64,000 nt of DNA from Chloroflexota bacterium. GTDB taxonomy: Bacteria; Chloroflexota; Dehalococcoidia; Tepidiformales; Tepidiformaceae. A program made the position numbers and the translations under genes. Positions 28,270 through 37,005 of the stretch are shown here, in pieces (the stretch's first letter is position 1; the number at the start of each line of letters is the position of its first letter). The notes beneath the pieces were generated by a model. That model saw only the letters and a program-made list of their open reading frames with translations. It searched no databases and was not told the origin of the DNA. The stretch covers positions 24,790-88,789 of the forward strand of contig JAPOQN010000028.1 in NCBI GenBank assembly GCA_026710655.1, given 5' to 3'.

Positions 28270-28677
28270 GTGAACATCGACTACCTCATCCTCGCCGACT
28301 GGGCCGAGGTCATCAACGGCAAGATCTACCTGCAGGGCGGTGGCTGGACCGCCATCAACGCTCGCGAGCCCCTGCCCGTGAGCCGCACCATCGCCATCGC
28401 CGTCTCTCCCCGCGTCGAGTGGCACGAGACCAACCAGCCCCACGATCTCGCGATTCGCATCATCCGCGAGGAGGGCCAGGCCGAGCTCGCCAGGATCGAC
28501 GCCCGCTTCGAGGTCGGTCGCAGCGCTGGTCTGCCCCAGGGCGCCTCCCAGCCGCACCCCATCGCCGTCAACCTGCCCCTCAAGTTCGAGCGCGCGGGCG
28601 AGTACGAGGTCCGCGCCTCCATCGACGGCGAGGAGGTCACGACCCTCGCCTTCCGCGTCGACCAGAAGGCGTCCTAG
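28270..28677 (+). CDS. DUF6941-like protein
   Basis: 135 residues from the GTG at 28270; an in-frame ATG at 28231 would add 13 residues but coincides with a -10-like TAGGAT, so the GTG is preferred. The opening NIDYLILADWAEVINGKIYLQGGGWTAI and the closing LKFERAGEYEVRASIDGEEVTTLAFRV resemble the DUF6941 family, a beta-rich domain of unknown function common in Chloroflexota and Actinomycetota. No catalytic motif seen. The stop overlaps the convergent gene (CTAG). Confidence 0.7.
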   Translation: MNIDYLILADWAEVINGKIYLQGGGWTAINAREPLPVSRTIAIAVSPRVEWHETNQPHDLAIRIIREEGQAELARIDARFEVGRSAGLPQGASQPHPIAVNLPLKFERAGEYEVRASIDGEEVTTLAFRVDQKAS

Positions 28678-29831
28678 CTGCCGCCCTGCCCCGTGAGCCC
28701 GTACTTCGGAACCGGTCCGAAGGCCGCGCATTCGAAGTGCGCCGACCCCACCTGGTCGCCGCTCTTCAGCAGCACGAAGCTCTCCGCCAGCACCGTCGGG
28801 AACTCAACCTCGTTCCCGTCGCCGTCGATGATCTTGGTCGGGTGCGTGCAGTCCCATACCTCACCCTCTTCGTGGTACTCGCCCCGGTAGGCGCCCTGCC
28901 CCAGCCGGTCGTTGAACCCGCCGAAGTAGCCCCCGCCCTGGCAGTACACCCAGCCCATGTCCTCGATCTCGAACTCGCGCCTGACGCCTTCCGAGTCGTG
29001 GATCGCGATGCTGCCCCCGCTGATGCGGCTGCTGCCATCGTAGAACGTGAGGTTGTGGTCCACGTCCGTCACGAACACTTCCCGGTCCTCGTGCAGGATC
29101 TCGCCCGTCATCTTGTTCCACGACCCATCCACGTTTGCGATCGCGCCTGACCACTTCGTCCCGTCTGGATCCTCGATGAACTCGTAGAAGCCGGCGTGGT
29201 CCGGCATCGTGTACAGCACCCAGTTGCGCAGCCCCTGCGGGCGCTGGACCGTCGGCGCCGGCGAGGCGTGCATGGGCGGTCCCCCCCGGCCCCGCAGGAT
29301 CCCCCACGAGTGATTTCGGAACACCCCCGACCGCTCCGGCGTCAGCTCGAAGCGCTTCCCCGCCACCTCGATCCACCCCTCCGCGCGCCCCGCCACCTCG
29401 TACGTCATGCGCTCCATCAGCAGCCACCCGTCGATGCGGTTCGTGCTCAGCGGCCCGTGATACGGCCGCCCCACCGAGTGGCACACGATGTCGCAGGCGA
29501 TGCCGTACTCGTTCGGCTCCAGCACCAGCCGGATCGACTTCATCGGCTCCAGCAGCTCCACCCGCAACGGCCCCACGCGGTACTCGAAGTCCGGCCGCAG
29601 CTGCCGCGAGACGCGGATGTTGTACTGCTTCCCCTCGTGCCGGATGCACACGAAACCGTCGAGCACGTTCGTGTTCTGGTACAGCCGCACCGTCGATACC
29701 AGCGACACGTCCCCGTCCATGTCGCACAGGCAGATGTAGTGCCCGTCGTTCCAGTGCTTGTCCGAGGTGTGAACCGCCGCGAACGACTCCGGGATCTGGT
29801 GGAAGGGGTACTCGTCGGCCTTGATCAGCAT
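28674..29831 (-). CDS. conserved beta-rich protein of unknown function (CrtC/DUF7065-like)
   Basis: 385 residues from the ATG at 29831 (GAGGAGAGAG ribosome site). Beta-rich, with repeated Trp-, His- and Asp-containing strands (HNHSWGILRGRGG-like FRNHSWGIL, NWVLYTMPDHAGFYEF, GWVYCQGGGYFGGFNDR). The general look is of the carotenoid-hydratase-like/DUF7064-7065 group of lipocalin-type proteins found in degradation clusters; the match is from memory and modest. It follows an NTF2-like protein by 10 bp on the same strand and probably shares its operon and pathway. Confidence 0.6.
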   Translation of the reverse strand: MLIKADEYPFHQIPESFAAVHTSDKHWNDGHYICLCDMDGDVSLVSTVRLYQNTNVLDGFVCIRHEGKQYNIRVSRQLRPDFEYRVGPLRVELLEPMKSIRLVLEPNEYGIACDIVCHSVGRPYHGPLSTNRIDGWLLMERMTYEVAGRAEGWIEVAGKRFELTPERSGVFRNHSWGILRGRGGPPMHASPAPTVQRPQGLRNWVLYTMPDHAGFYEFIEDPDGTKWSGAIANVDGSWNKMTGEILHEDREVFVTDVDHNLTFYDGSSRISGGSIAIHDSEGVRREFEIEDMGWVYCQGGGYFGGFNDRLGQGAYRGEYHEEGEVWDCTHPTKIIDGDGNEVEFPTVLAESFVLLKSGDQVGSAHFECAAFGPVPKYGLTGQGGS

Positions 29832-29841
29832 GGCTCTCTCC

Positions 29842-30282
29842 TCAGGGGACGTTCGTTGTGCGCTGCGTGCCCCGCGTCCGCAGGTCGCGGTGCGTGATGA
29901 TCCAGTCGTGGCCGTCCCCGACCCGCCGCATCTCGTCGATGTAGCTCGCCCAGAGGGTCGTGATCGTGTCCGGGTCGCCGGCCATGAAGTGGGTCGCCTG
30001 CAGCCCCGTCTCGACGTGCGCAACGTCCCCGTCGAACTCGACGACCTGGTTGCCGAGCAGGTGCTGCGTAGCCCCGAACGGCACGAGCAGTCGGCGGATG
30101 GTCTCCGTGTAGGTGTCCCCGCCGTGCTGCGTCTCCGGCGAACCGATATTCACGAACACGAGGTCGTCCGCGAAGCAGGAGCGCATCGTCGCGAAGTCGT
30201 GGCTGTCCACCGACCTCGCGTAGCGGATGAGCAGATCCATGATCGCCAGCCGGTCCAGTTCGTGGCCGAGGTCGCTGCTCAT
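29842..30282 (-). CDS. NTF2-like (SnoaL-type) protein
   Basis: 146 residues. Opening HELDRLAIMDLLIRYARSVDSHDFATMRSCFADDLVF is the standard start of the SnoaL/NTF2-like cone fold. HLLGNQVVEFDGDVAHVETG and the closing HDWIITHRDLR strand follow. The fold serves as a small-molecule isomerase, dehydratase or binding scaffold. It is placed between enoyl-CoA hydratase and the beta-rich protein, all on one strand, consistent with a catabolic role; specificity unknown. Confidence 0.82.
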   Translation of the reverse strand: MSSDLGHELDRLAIMDLLIRYARSVDSHDFATMRSCFADDLVFVNIGSPETQHGGDTYTETIRRLLVPFGATQHLLGNQVVEFDGDVAHVETGLQATHFMAGDPDTITTLWASYIDEMRRVGDGHDWIITHRDLRTRGTQRTTNVP

Positions 30283-30332
30283 CGCGCTGCTCCGGGCGGG
30301 GACGCTACACGTTCGTGGTGGTCGGCGTGCGA

Positions 30333-30356
30333 ACGGGGCGGCGCGAGCCGCCCCGT
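30333..30356 (-). terminator. strong hairpin after the enoyl-CoA hydratase gene
   Basis: A perfect 10-bp stem (ACGGGGCGGC paired with GCCGCCCCGT) with a GCGA loop, 10 bases beyond the hydratase stop on the minus strand. No T run follows. Confidence 0.5.
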
Positions 30357-30366
30357 CACCCGTTGC

Positions 30367-31227
30367 CTAGTTGGCGGCCGCAGCCTGGCGGCCGGGGATC
30401 GTCGCGGCGCCCTCGCCCGTGTAGAGCGGCATGCCGCTCTCGTTCACGTCGCGCCAGTGCGTGTGCGCCAGCGTGTGCATGATGAACACGGCCTGCTGCG
30501 CGTTCCAGAGCCCCTGCGCGTCCTGCGTCTGGTTGACCGCTTCCTTCGTGATCTTGAGGCCGAAGGACGGCTTTTCCGCGATCTTTCGCGCAAGGTCCTC
30601 GACGTACGCGCTCAGCTCGTCGCGTGGCACGACCTCGTTCACCATGCCCGCTTCGTAGCAGCGCTGCGCGCTCACCCAGTCGCCCGTGTACAGCATCTGG
30701 CGGGCGAGCCGGTGGCCGAACTCCCACGGATGGGCGAAGTACTCGACGCCCGGGATGCCCCAGCCGACCACCAGGTCGCGGAACTCGGCGTCGTCGGAAG
30801 CGATGATGATGTCGCAGACCCAGGCCAGCATCAGGCCGCCGGCGATGGTCTTGCCCTGCACCTCGGCAATCATGGGCTTCGGCAGGTTGCGCCAGCGCCG
30901 GCACATCTGCAGGTAGATCTCTTCCTCGCCCGCCATCGCGCCTTCCGCGCCGGGCGCGTCGAAGTTGGCCCACGTGCCGACAGGCTTGAAGTCGGCGCGC
31001 GTTGCCCCCGTGCCCCCGCGCATGTCGTGGCCGGAGTTGAAGTGCGGCCCCTCGCCGCTGAGGATAATGACCTTCACCTGGGCATCCTGGTTCGCCGCGT
31101 CGAAGGCGTCGTTCAGGTCGTAGGTGAGCTGCAGGTCCTGCGCGTTGCGCGCTTCCGGCCGGTTCATGCGGACCCGCACGATCTCCGGCGTCAGGTTCTC
31201 GTAGAGTACGGTCTTGAATTCGGGCAT
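30367..31227 (-). CDS. enoyl-CoA hydratase/isomerase family protein
   Basis: 286 residues from the ATG at 31227, preceded by GGGAGG. Crotonase fold: VRVRMNRPEARNAQ, oxyanion segment GPHFNSGHDM, VQGKTIAGGLMLAWVCDIIIASDDAEF and the C-terminal trimerisation helices. The catalytic Glu pair of true hydratases is not obvious at the second site (WGIPGVEYFAHPWEF), so it may be another crotonase-fold reaction. It is downstream of a GNAT gene and upstream of the NTF2-like gene, with a strong hairpin between. Confidence 0.85.
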   Translation of the reverse strand: MPEFKTVLYENLTPEIVRVRMNRPEARNAQDLQLTYDLNDAFDAANQDAQVKVIILSGEGPHFNSGHDMRGGTGATRADFKPVGTWANFDAPGAEGAMAGEEEIYLQMCRRWRNLPKPMIAEVQGKTIAGGLMLAWVCDIIIASDDAEFRDLVVGWGIPGVEYFAHPWEFGHRLARQMLYTGDWVSAQRCYEAGMVNEVVPRDELSAYVEDLARKIAEKPSFGLKITKEAVNQTQDAQGLWNAQQAVFIMHTLAHTHWRDVNESGMPLYTGEGAATIPGRQAAAAN

Positions 31228-31292
31228 GCGTACCTCCCTGTTCGTGCCGCGAATCATAGTGGGCTTGCACGCATGCCGCCCCTGACCACCCG

Positions 31293-32324
31293 CTACCCGC
31301 CCCGCGCCCACGCCACCCGCTCGTCGATGTGCCGTTCCAGCGTGTATTCCACCGGCTGGAACCCGTTCGCGAACCAGAACGGCTCACCGCTGTAGTTCGC
31401 CGAGAGCACGTGCAGCGTGCAGCGCTCGTATCCCTCGCCCCGCGCCCACGCCATCCCCTGGTCGAGCAGTGCCCGCCCCACGCCCCCATCCTGCGCCTCC
31501 GGGTCGACGATCCCCATGAACAGGTACACGTTCTTCTCTGCGTTGACGTATGGCGGGAAGAACCCCTGCTTCAGGAAGCTCGTCAGCCCCACCGGCTGAC
31601 CGTCCCGGTAAGCCACGAAGTGTGGGTTCCCATCGCCCTCCAGCATCGCCGAGAAGAAGGTGCGCGCCATCCCGTCGTACTCGGGAAGCACCGGCCAGAA
31701 CATGAACATGGGTGAGGCGATGTGGTGCAGCCCCAGCGTCCGAGCCAGCTCCAGCAGCACCCCCACGTCTTCGCTCCCCGCCTCCCGGACCTCGACACCC
31801 TCGGCATGCGCCCCCGCCACCGGCCCCGTCCCCTCTCGCACGGCGATCGAGACGTGACGCCCGAACCCGAGGTTGAACCACGCCTCCTGCAGCCGCTCGT
31901 CCCCCTCGATCAGGTGTACCGAGTGGTGGAAGTACCCCGCCGCCACCCATCGTTCGGCCAGCTCCCGGTAGAGCAGCCGGCACACGGCATTCGCGTCGTA
32001 CCCCGCCGCGACCGCCTGGTCGCGCGACCCGACCCGGACCGCACGAGGGGTCGAGAGCTGGCCCATGTAGTTGTCCGGCGACGCTCCCGCCATCCGCTCG
32101 CCGATTGCGAACCCCGCGAGCGTCTCCCCGTCGACGGCCACTACCCCGTCCGTGCGCTCGTTGTCGAGCCACGTCGCCAGCATCGCCCGCGCCTCTCCCA
32201 CGTCCGCCAGCCCCTCCACCAGCACCGGATGCCGCTCGCGGTCGCGCCGGTGGTTCTCCGCGACGAGCGCCGCAGCGCCGTCAAGGTCGCCGTGCTCGAA
32301 GGGCCGTACCGTCACGCGCGCCAT
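31293..32324 (-). CDS. tandem GNAT acetyltransferase
   Basis: 343 residues with two acetyltransferase-like units. The N-terminal unit (about 1-165: VTVRPFEHGDLDGAAALV ... EAWFNLGFGRH) looks degenerate in its CoA site. The C-terminal unit (about 170-343) has the clear motif A region LFMGIVDPEAQDGGVGRALLDQGMAWAR (Gly-rich CoA loop) and FWFANGFQPVEYTLERHI. Acceptor substrate unknown. It is divergent from the SDR gene at 32392. Confidence 0.8.
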   Translation of the reverse strand: MARVTVRPFEHGDLDGAAALVAENHRRDRERHPVLVEGLADVGEARAMLATWLDNERTDGVVAVDGETLAGFAIGERMAGASPDNYMGQLSTPRAVRVGSRDQAVAAGYDANAVCRLLYRELAERWVAAGYFHHSVHLIEGDERLQEAWFNLGFGRHVSIAVREGTGPVAGAHAEGVEVREAGSEDVGVLLELARTLGLHHIASPMFMFWPVLPEYDGMARTFFSAMLEGDGNPHFVAYRDGQPVGLTSFLKQGFFPPYVNAEKNVYLFMGIVDPEAQDGGVGRALLDQGMAWARGEGYERCTLHVLSANYSGEPFWFANGFQPVEYTLERHIDERVAWARGG

Positions 32325-32391
32325 GCGCTCCTCCTGGCGTAGCCGCGTCTAGCGGCTCGCTCCTCTACCCTACCCGCTCAGGAGGTGGGTC

Positions 32392-33150
32392 ATGGACCTT
32401 GGACTGGCGGGACGCAATGCGATCATCCTGGGCGCGAGCCGTGGCATCGGCCGCTACACGGCGGAAGCACTCCTCGACGAAGGGGCGAACGTCGCCATTT
32501 GCGGGCGCGATGCCGAACGCCTCGAGCAGACCCGCGCCGACCTCGCCGCTCGCGGCCCCGGAACCGTGCACGCGGCCGCCGCCGACCTTGCCGACTCCGA
32601 CTCCACCCGCGCCTTCGTAGCCGGCGCCGTCGAAGCCCTTGGCGGCCTCGACATCCTCATCCACAACGCCACCGGCCAGTCCGGCCAGGACGCCGAAGGC
32701 TGGCAGAGCACCTTCGATGTCGACGTGATGGCCGCCGTCCACGCCGTCGAGGCCGGCCAGCCGGCCCTCGAGGCCAGCGACGCCGCCAGCGTCATCTTCA
32801 TCGGCTCCACCGCCAGCAAGCAGTGGTTCGGACGCTGGTCCTCGTACGGCCCCCTCAAGGGCGCCATGCGCGTGCTCGCCAACGAGCTCGGACAGGCCCT
32901 CGGCCGCAAGGGCATCCGCGTGAACGCGCTCTCCCCCGGCGCCACCCTCATGCCCGGCGGCAACTGGGACCGCACCCGCCAGGCCAACCCCGACTTCTAC
33001 AAGGGGGTCGAGCGCAGCATCCCCTTTGGACGCCTCGGCAGCGGCGAGGAGGTCGCCCGCGCCATCACGTTCCTCGCGAGCCCCGCGGCCAGCTGGATCA
33101 ACGCCACCCACATCATCGTCGATGGCGGCCAGGGCAAGTTCGTCGACTAA
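32392..33150 (+). CDS. short-chain dehydrogenase/reductase
   Basis: 252 residues. Rossmann motif ILGASRGIGRYTAEAL (about 12-27), HNATG in place of NNAG, catalytic Ser in FIGSTAS and YGPLK as Y-x3-K, followed by NALSPGATLMPGG. The residue after the first strand (CGRDAERL) favours NADP(H). A BKR-like enzyme acting on a 3-hydroxy- or 3-oxo-acyl substrate is plausible. GGAGG precedes the ATG. Stop overlaps the convergent secreted-protein gene (CTAA). Confidence 0.88.
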   Translation: MDLGLAGRNAIILGASRGIGRYTAEALLDEGANVAICGRDAERLEQTRADLAARGPGTVHAAAADLADSDSTRAFVAGAVEALGGLDILIHNATGQSGQDAEGWQSTFDVDVMAAVHAVEAGQPALEASDAASVIFIGSTASKQWFGRWSSYGPLKGAMRVLANELGQALGRKGIRVNALSPGATLMPGGNWDRTRQANPDFYKGVERSIPFGRLGSGEEVARAITFLASPAASWINATHIIVDGGQGKFVD

Positions 33151-33803
33151 CGGAGAGGCGTGGTCGGGAGGACTGATACTGCCTCCCATGCCACGGCGAC
33201 TTCCACGTCGCTGTCGGCGGGGTAGTCGTAGCTCAGCACCGGGTGCACGAATTCGGTCTGGTACAGCAGGCGACCTTCGTGGTGGACCGCTGCGACGAGG
33301 GTGTAGAGCCCGTACGGTTCGATGGCTTCGGGGTCGTACGGCACCTGGAACTCGATCGGCAGGCGCCCCATCCCTGCGATGACGTGTTCGCCCAGAGTCA
33401 CCGTGTCGCCGTTGGCCGAGGAGATATCGACCAGGCGCACCGTGACCACGGTCCCATCCGGTAGCCCGATGGCTCCGCCTCGGTAGAAGACGACTCCCGT
33501 GACCACTCCGTCACCTGACTCCGCCTCCCCGGCAGGTTCCGCTTGCACGGTGAAGTCGCCGTAGCGATAGCGCCCGTCGCTGCTCACCCCGGATGTGAGC
33601 GACAGGGGCACGGTCCCCATCGTCTCCCAGCTTCCGCCCCTGGCTCGAGCCGAGATGTGGAGGTTCTGCGGGTCGTCGATCTCCTGCCAGACGCGCACTT
33701 CCGCCACCACCCCGGAGTCGGACTGCGCCACTGCAACCCCGATCACGCCCACTGCCAGCAGGCCGACGAGGAAGGGAACGGCGAGACGGTTGATGCCAGA
33801 CAT
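33147..33803 (-). CDS. secreted protein with an 'SSDGRxRYGD' domain
   Basis: 218 residues from the ATG at 33803 (GGAGG nine bases upstream; a TTG two codons earlier is possible). Signal peptide about 1-27, cleavage likely after VAVAQ. Residues about 32-86 read EVRVWQEIDDPQNLHISAR...GGSW...SSDGRYRYGDFTV, closely matching the protein at 10594-11358. The second half (about 95-210) is a beta-sandwich-like region with VVTVRLVDISS and PYDPEAIEPYGLYTLVAAVHHEGRLLYQTEF, suggesting an extracellular, Ig-like domain. Function unknown. Confidence 0.72.
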   Translation of the reverse strand: MSGINRLAVPFLVGLLAVGVIGVAVAQSDSGVVAEVRVWQEIDDPQNLHISARARGGSWETMGTVPLSLTSGVSSDGRYRYGDFTVQAEPAGEAESGDGVVTGVVFYRGGAIGLPDGTVVTVRLVDISSANGDTVTLGEHVIAGMGRLPIEFQVPYDPEAIEPYGLYTLVAAVHHEGRLLYQTEFVHPVLSYDYPADSDVEVAVAWEAVSVLPTTPLR

Positions 33804-33874
33804 GGCCAACTACCTCCAACCCAGTGTGTGCTGGAGGAGTCACGCTCGGAAAGGCAAAGCGGTAAACGTTCTGG

Positions 33875-35311
33875 CTAGTCCTTACCTGGCTCCGCGGCCG
33901 GGATACGCGCCCGCAGCGTGGATGCCGCCTCCCGGTCCCGTATGAGCAGCGCCACCAGGATCCCCCCCGCGATGAACGCCCCGGTCACGATGAAGCCGTC
34001 GGAGAACGCGCTCACCGACGCCGCCACATCGTCGAGCGGCCCGAGCATGGCGCCGTGGTGCGCCAGGCGGCTCGTGAGCACCGTCGCGATAATCGCCACA
34101 CCGAAACTCTGCGCCACCTGCCGCGTCGCGTTGAAGGCCGCCGTCGCCCGGCCCGTGTCCGCCATGCTGATGCCTGCGAAGGCCGCCGTCTGCAGCGGCA
34201 CCAGCATCATGCTGAAGCCCACGCCACGCATGAACATCGTTCCCTGTATCTGCCAGACGTTCGTGCCCAGGTCCATCAGGATCAGCGGAACCGTAGTTGC
34301 GCTCGCCACCGCCAGGCCGATGGCCACAAGCCGCCGCGGCCCCACGATCGGGTAGATGCGCGCCATCACCGGCGCCATCACCATGACGCCGATCGCCTGC
34401 GGGAACGTCGCCAGTCCGGATTCGAAGGGGCTCATCCCTCGCTCCAGCTGCAGGATCAGCGGTAACAGGAAGAGCGTCGAAGCGAACCCCATGAAGGCCA
34501 CGCTCTGCGTGAGGTTCGCCAGCGCGAACATCCGGTTCAGGAAGAGCCGCACGTCGATGAGCGGCTCCTCGGTGCGTAGCTCGACCAGTACGAAGATCGC
34601 CAGCAGCGCCAGTCCCGCCCCGCCGAACCCGAGCACGACCGCGTCGCCAAAGCCCCGCTCTCCCGCCTCCGCCAGGCCGTACAGGAACACCGCCAGCCCG
34701 CCCGAGGCGAGCATGAACCCCGGAATGTCGATACGGCCGGGGTTGTCCTCGCGCTGCTCCCGCAGGAACGCGACCGCGAGCACGATGCCGATGACCCCCA
34801 CGGGGATGTTCACGAGGAAGATCCACGGCCACGAGAGGTAGTCGAGGATCAGCCCCCCGACGAGCGGGCCGCTCGCGGGCGCGAACGTCGTCGGCACCAC
34901 GAGGATGCCGGCCGCCTTCGATCGCTCCTGCTGCGGGAAGGCGCGGAATACCATCGTCTGCGAGACCGGCATCAGGAAGCCCCCGCCCAGCCCCTGCAGC
35001 GCCCGGAACACGATCAGACTCTCGATATTCCAGGCGAACGCGCACAGCGCCGACCCGCCCGTGAAGAACGCCAGCGCCAGCACGAAGATGAGCTTCGTGC
35101 CGAAGCGGTCGCCCGCCCAGCCGCTCACCGGGATCGCTACCGCCACCGCCAGCAGGTAGGCCGTCACCACCCACTGCACTTCCCGTGCGGAGGCATCCAG
35201 CTCGGAGGCCAGCACGGGCACGGCGACGTTCACGATCGTCAGATCGAGCAGGTTCATGAACATCCCGAACACGCTGATGAGCGCGACGATGTACTTGAAC
35301 TCCAGCCGCAT
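33875..35311 (-). CDS. DHA2-type MFS drug-efflux permease (EmrB/QacA)
   Basis: 478 residues with about 14 hydrophobic segments, as in the DHA2 family. LDLTIVNVAVPVLASEL (helix 1), WVVTAYLLAVAVAIPVSGWAGDRFG (motif A region) and LQGLGGGFLMPVSQTMVFRAFP (motif C region) are diagnostic. Exports hydrophobic compounds in exchange for protons. It starts 11 bp after the CoxG-like gene on the same strand, so the two are probably co-transcribed; substrate unknown. Confidence 0.9.
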   Translation of the reverse strand: MRLEFKYIVALISVFGMFMNLLDLTIVNVAVPVLASELDASAREVQWVVTAYLLAVAVAIPVSGWAGDRFGTKLIFVLALAFFTGGSALCAFAWNIESLIVFRALQGLGGGFLMPVSQTMVFRAFPQQERSKAAGILVVPTTFAPASGPLVGGLILDYLSWPWIFLVNIPVGVIGIVLAVAFLREQREDNPGRIDIPGFMLASGGLAVFLYGLAEAGERGFGDAVVLGFGGAGLALLAIFVLVELRTEEPLIDVRLFLNRMFALANLTQSVAFMGFASTLFLLPLILQLERGMSPFESGLATFPQAIGVMVMAPVMARIYPIVGPRRLVAIGLAVASATTVPLILMDLGTNVWQIQGTMFMRGVGFSMMLVPLQTAAFAGISMADTGRATAAFNATRQVAQSFGVAIIATVLTSRLAHHGAMLGPLDDVAASVSAFSDGFIVTGAFIAGGILVALLIRDREAASTLRARIPAAEPGKD

Positions 35312-35322
35312 GCGCGCCGCCG

Positions 35323-35787
35323 CTACTCCGTCTGCTCGCCCGCGGGATCATCCGCGAGGTTGCGCGCGAGCCCCTGCAGGAAGTCCCGGATGAGGATCCG
35401 GATCGCCCCGCCGATGAACCGTCCCCCGAGTCGCGTCAACGCCCCGTGGACCGTCAGGTCGCCCCGGTAGGTGAACAGCACACCGTCTTCGCCTCCCTGC
35501 AGCGTGATCGTCCCCTGCGCCATGGCCGTCCCCTCCGCCGCCGCCCCCGAGAGCCGCAGGTGGTACGACTGCCCCTCCACGATGTGACTCACCCGCGCCA
35601 GCCCCCGGAACCGCCCCCAGAATCCCCGCACCTCCACGAACGCGACCAGCTCGTACGTGTCCTCGTCGATCCGTTCCAGCGACTCGAAGGCCGGCAGCGC
35701 CCCTCGCAGGGCGGCGGGGTCGAAGAGCGCTTGCCAGAGCGCGTCCTTCGCCACCTCGAAGCGGTGCTCCCCATCGATCTCCACCAC
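35323..35787 (-). CDS. CoxG-like SRPBCC protein
   Basis: 154 residues of the CO-dehydrogenase-subunit-G group of START/SRPBCC folds: HRFEVAKDALWQALFDPAALRGALPAFESLERI, then YHLRLSGAAAEGTAMAQGTITL and VHGALTRLGGRFIGGAIRILIRDFLQGL. In some operons these anchor molybdenum hydroxylases to the membrane, but no such enzyme is encoded here. The role beside an efflux pump is unclear. Confidence 0.85.
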   Translation of the reverse strand: MVEIDGEHRFEVAKDALWQALFDPAALRGALPAFESLERIDEDTYELVAFVEVRGFWGRFRGLARVSHIVEGQSYHLRLSGAAAEGTAMAQGTITLQGGEDGVLFTYRGDLTVHGALTRLGGRFIGGAIRILIRDFLQGLARNLADDPAGEQTE

Positions 35788-35842
35788 GACCCGCCCGCGC
35801 GAAGTGGCGCGTACGGCACATGCTACCCCGCCTGCTACTCGC

Positions 35843-35848
35843 TATGAT
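35843..35848 (+). promoter_or_regulatory. candidate -10 box (TATGAT), leaderless arrangement
   Basis: Ends 8 bases before the ATG at 35857, in the divergent gap with the CoxG-like gene, with no ribosome site between. Confidence 0.35.
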
Positions 35849-35856
35849 GCCCGCTC

Positions 35857-36939
35857 ATGCTCGATCGCTTCCACGTCCCCGACGACATCGCCGTGCGCGT
35901 CCCCCCGCCCCTTATGAAGGCGACCGTGGTCCGCATCTTCGAGGCCCTCGGCTCACCCCCAGATGACGCCGAGCGCTGCGCCGAGACGCTCCTCTACGCC
36001 GACCGCCGCGGCATCGATACGCACGGCGTCAGCAACATGATGCGTGTCTACGTCGCCGGCATCCGCGGCGGCGCCATCAACCCCGCCCCGAAGTGGCGGA
36101 TCGTGCGCGAAGCCGAGGCCACAGCCACCATCGATAGCGACGAGGGCCTCGGCCTCACCGTGGGCCCCCAGGCCATGGACCTCGCCATCGAGAAGGCGCG
36201 CAAGTGCGGCATCGGCTCCGTCGCCGTCATGAACGGTCGCCACTTCGGCGCTGCCGCCTTCCACGCCCACCGCGCCGTCCCCCACGACATGATCGGCGTG
36301 GCCACCACCGTCGGCGGCAAGCAGGTCGCCCCCACCTTCGGCGCCGAAGCCCTCATCGGCCTTAACCCCATCGGCGTGGCCGTCCCCGCTCGCGAGGAGG
36401 CCCCCTTCGTCTTCGACGCCTCCATGAGCTCCGTCGCCGGCAACAAGATCCGCCTCGCCCGCCGCCTCGGCGCGAGCGTCCTCCCCGGCTGGATTGCCGA
36501 AGGCGATGGCACCCCCATAATGGAAGAGCGCCCCGTGCCCGACGAATTCATGATGCTGCCCGTCGGCGGCACCCGCGAGATCGGCTCGCACAAAGGCTAC
36601 AGCCTCGCCATCGTCGTCGACGTGCTCAGCGGCGTCCTTTCCGGAACGGGCCCCGGTTTCGCCACGCGCATGGGCAACGGTCACCACTTCCTCGCTTACC
36701 GCGTCGACGCCTTCACCGACCTCGACCAGTTCAAGGACGACATGGACCTCTACCTGCGCACGCTGCGCGAGAGCAAGACCGCTCCCGGCCAGGAGCGCGT
36801 CTACTACGCCGGCCTGAACGCCTCCGAGAAGGAAGAGGAGCGCGCCGAGCTCGGTATCCCCTACCACCCCGAGGTCATCGGCTGGTTCCACGAGGTCCTC
36901 GGCGAACTCGGCGCCCAGGACGACCTCCCTGCCGTTTGA
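35857..36939 (+). CDS. malate/L-lactate dehydrogenase family protein (Ldh2/MdhC type)
   Basis: 360 residues. Unrelated to Rossmann LDH: ADRRGIDTHGVSNMMRVYVAGIRGGAINP, AMDLAIEKARKCGIGSVAVMNGRHFGAAAFHAHRA (catalytic His near 129), PIGVAVP and EIGSHKGYSLAIVVDVLSGVLSG are the family signatures. NAD(P)-dependent oxidation of 2-hydroxy acids such as malate, lactate, sulfolactate or ureidoglycolate. The next gene is an SDR 66 bp downstream with its own -10-like box. Confidence 0.9.
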   Translation: MLDRFHVPDDIAVRVPPPLMKATVVRIFEALGSPPDDAERCAETLLYADRRGIDTHGVSNMMRVYVAGIRGGAINPAPKWRIVREAEATATIDSDEGLGLTVGPQAMDLAIEKARKCGIGSVAVMNGRHFGAAAFHAHRAVPHDMIGVATTVGGKQVAPTFGAEALIGLNPIGVAVPAREEAPFVFDASMSSVAGNKIRLARRLGASVLPGWIAEGDGTPIMEERPVPDEFMMLPVGGTREIGSHKGYSLAIVVDVLSGVLSGTGPGFATRMGNGHHFLAYRVDAFTDLDQFKDDMDLYLRTLRESKTAPGQERVYYAGLNASEKEEERAELGIPYHPEVIGWFHEVLGELGAQDDLPAV

Positions 36940-36965
36940 CGCCACCGCCAACCGGTCGCGGTCGC

Positions 36966-36971
36966 TAGAAT
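36966..36971 (+). promoter_or_regulatory. candidate -10 box (TAGAAT) of the second SDR gene
   Basis: 34 bases before the ATG at 37006, which has its own AGGAGG site. A TTGACG upstream at 36936 is 24 bases away, too far for a normal -35. Confidence 0.35.
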
Positions 36972-37005
36972 CCCCCCACACCCGCCAGGAAGTCAGGAGG
37001 CCGTC

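Noticed and set aside
36936..36971. TTGACG with TAGAAT as a full promoter for the second SDR gene
   Set aside because: The spacer is 24 bases, too long for a sigma70 promoter; only the -10-like box is kept.
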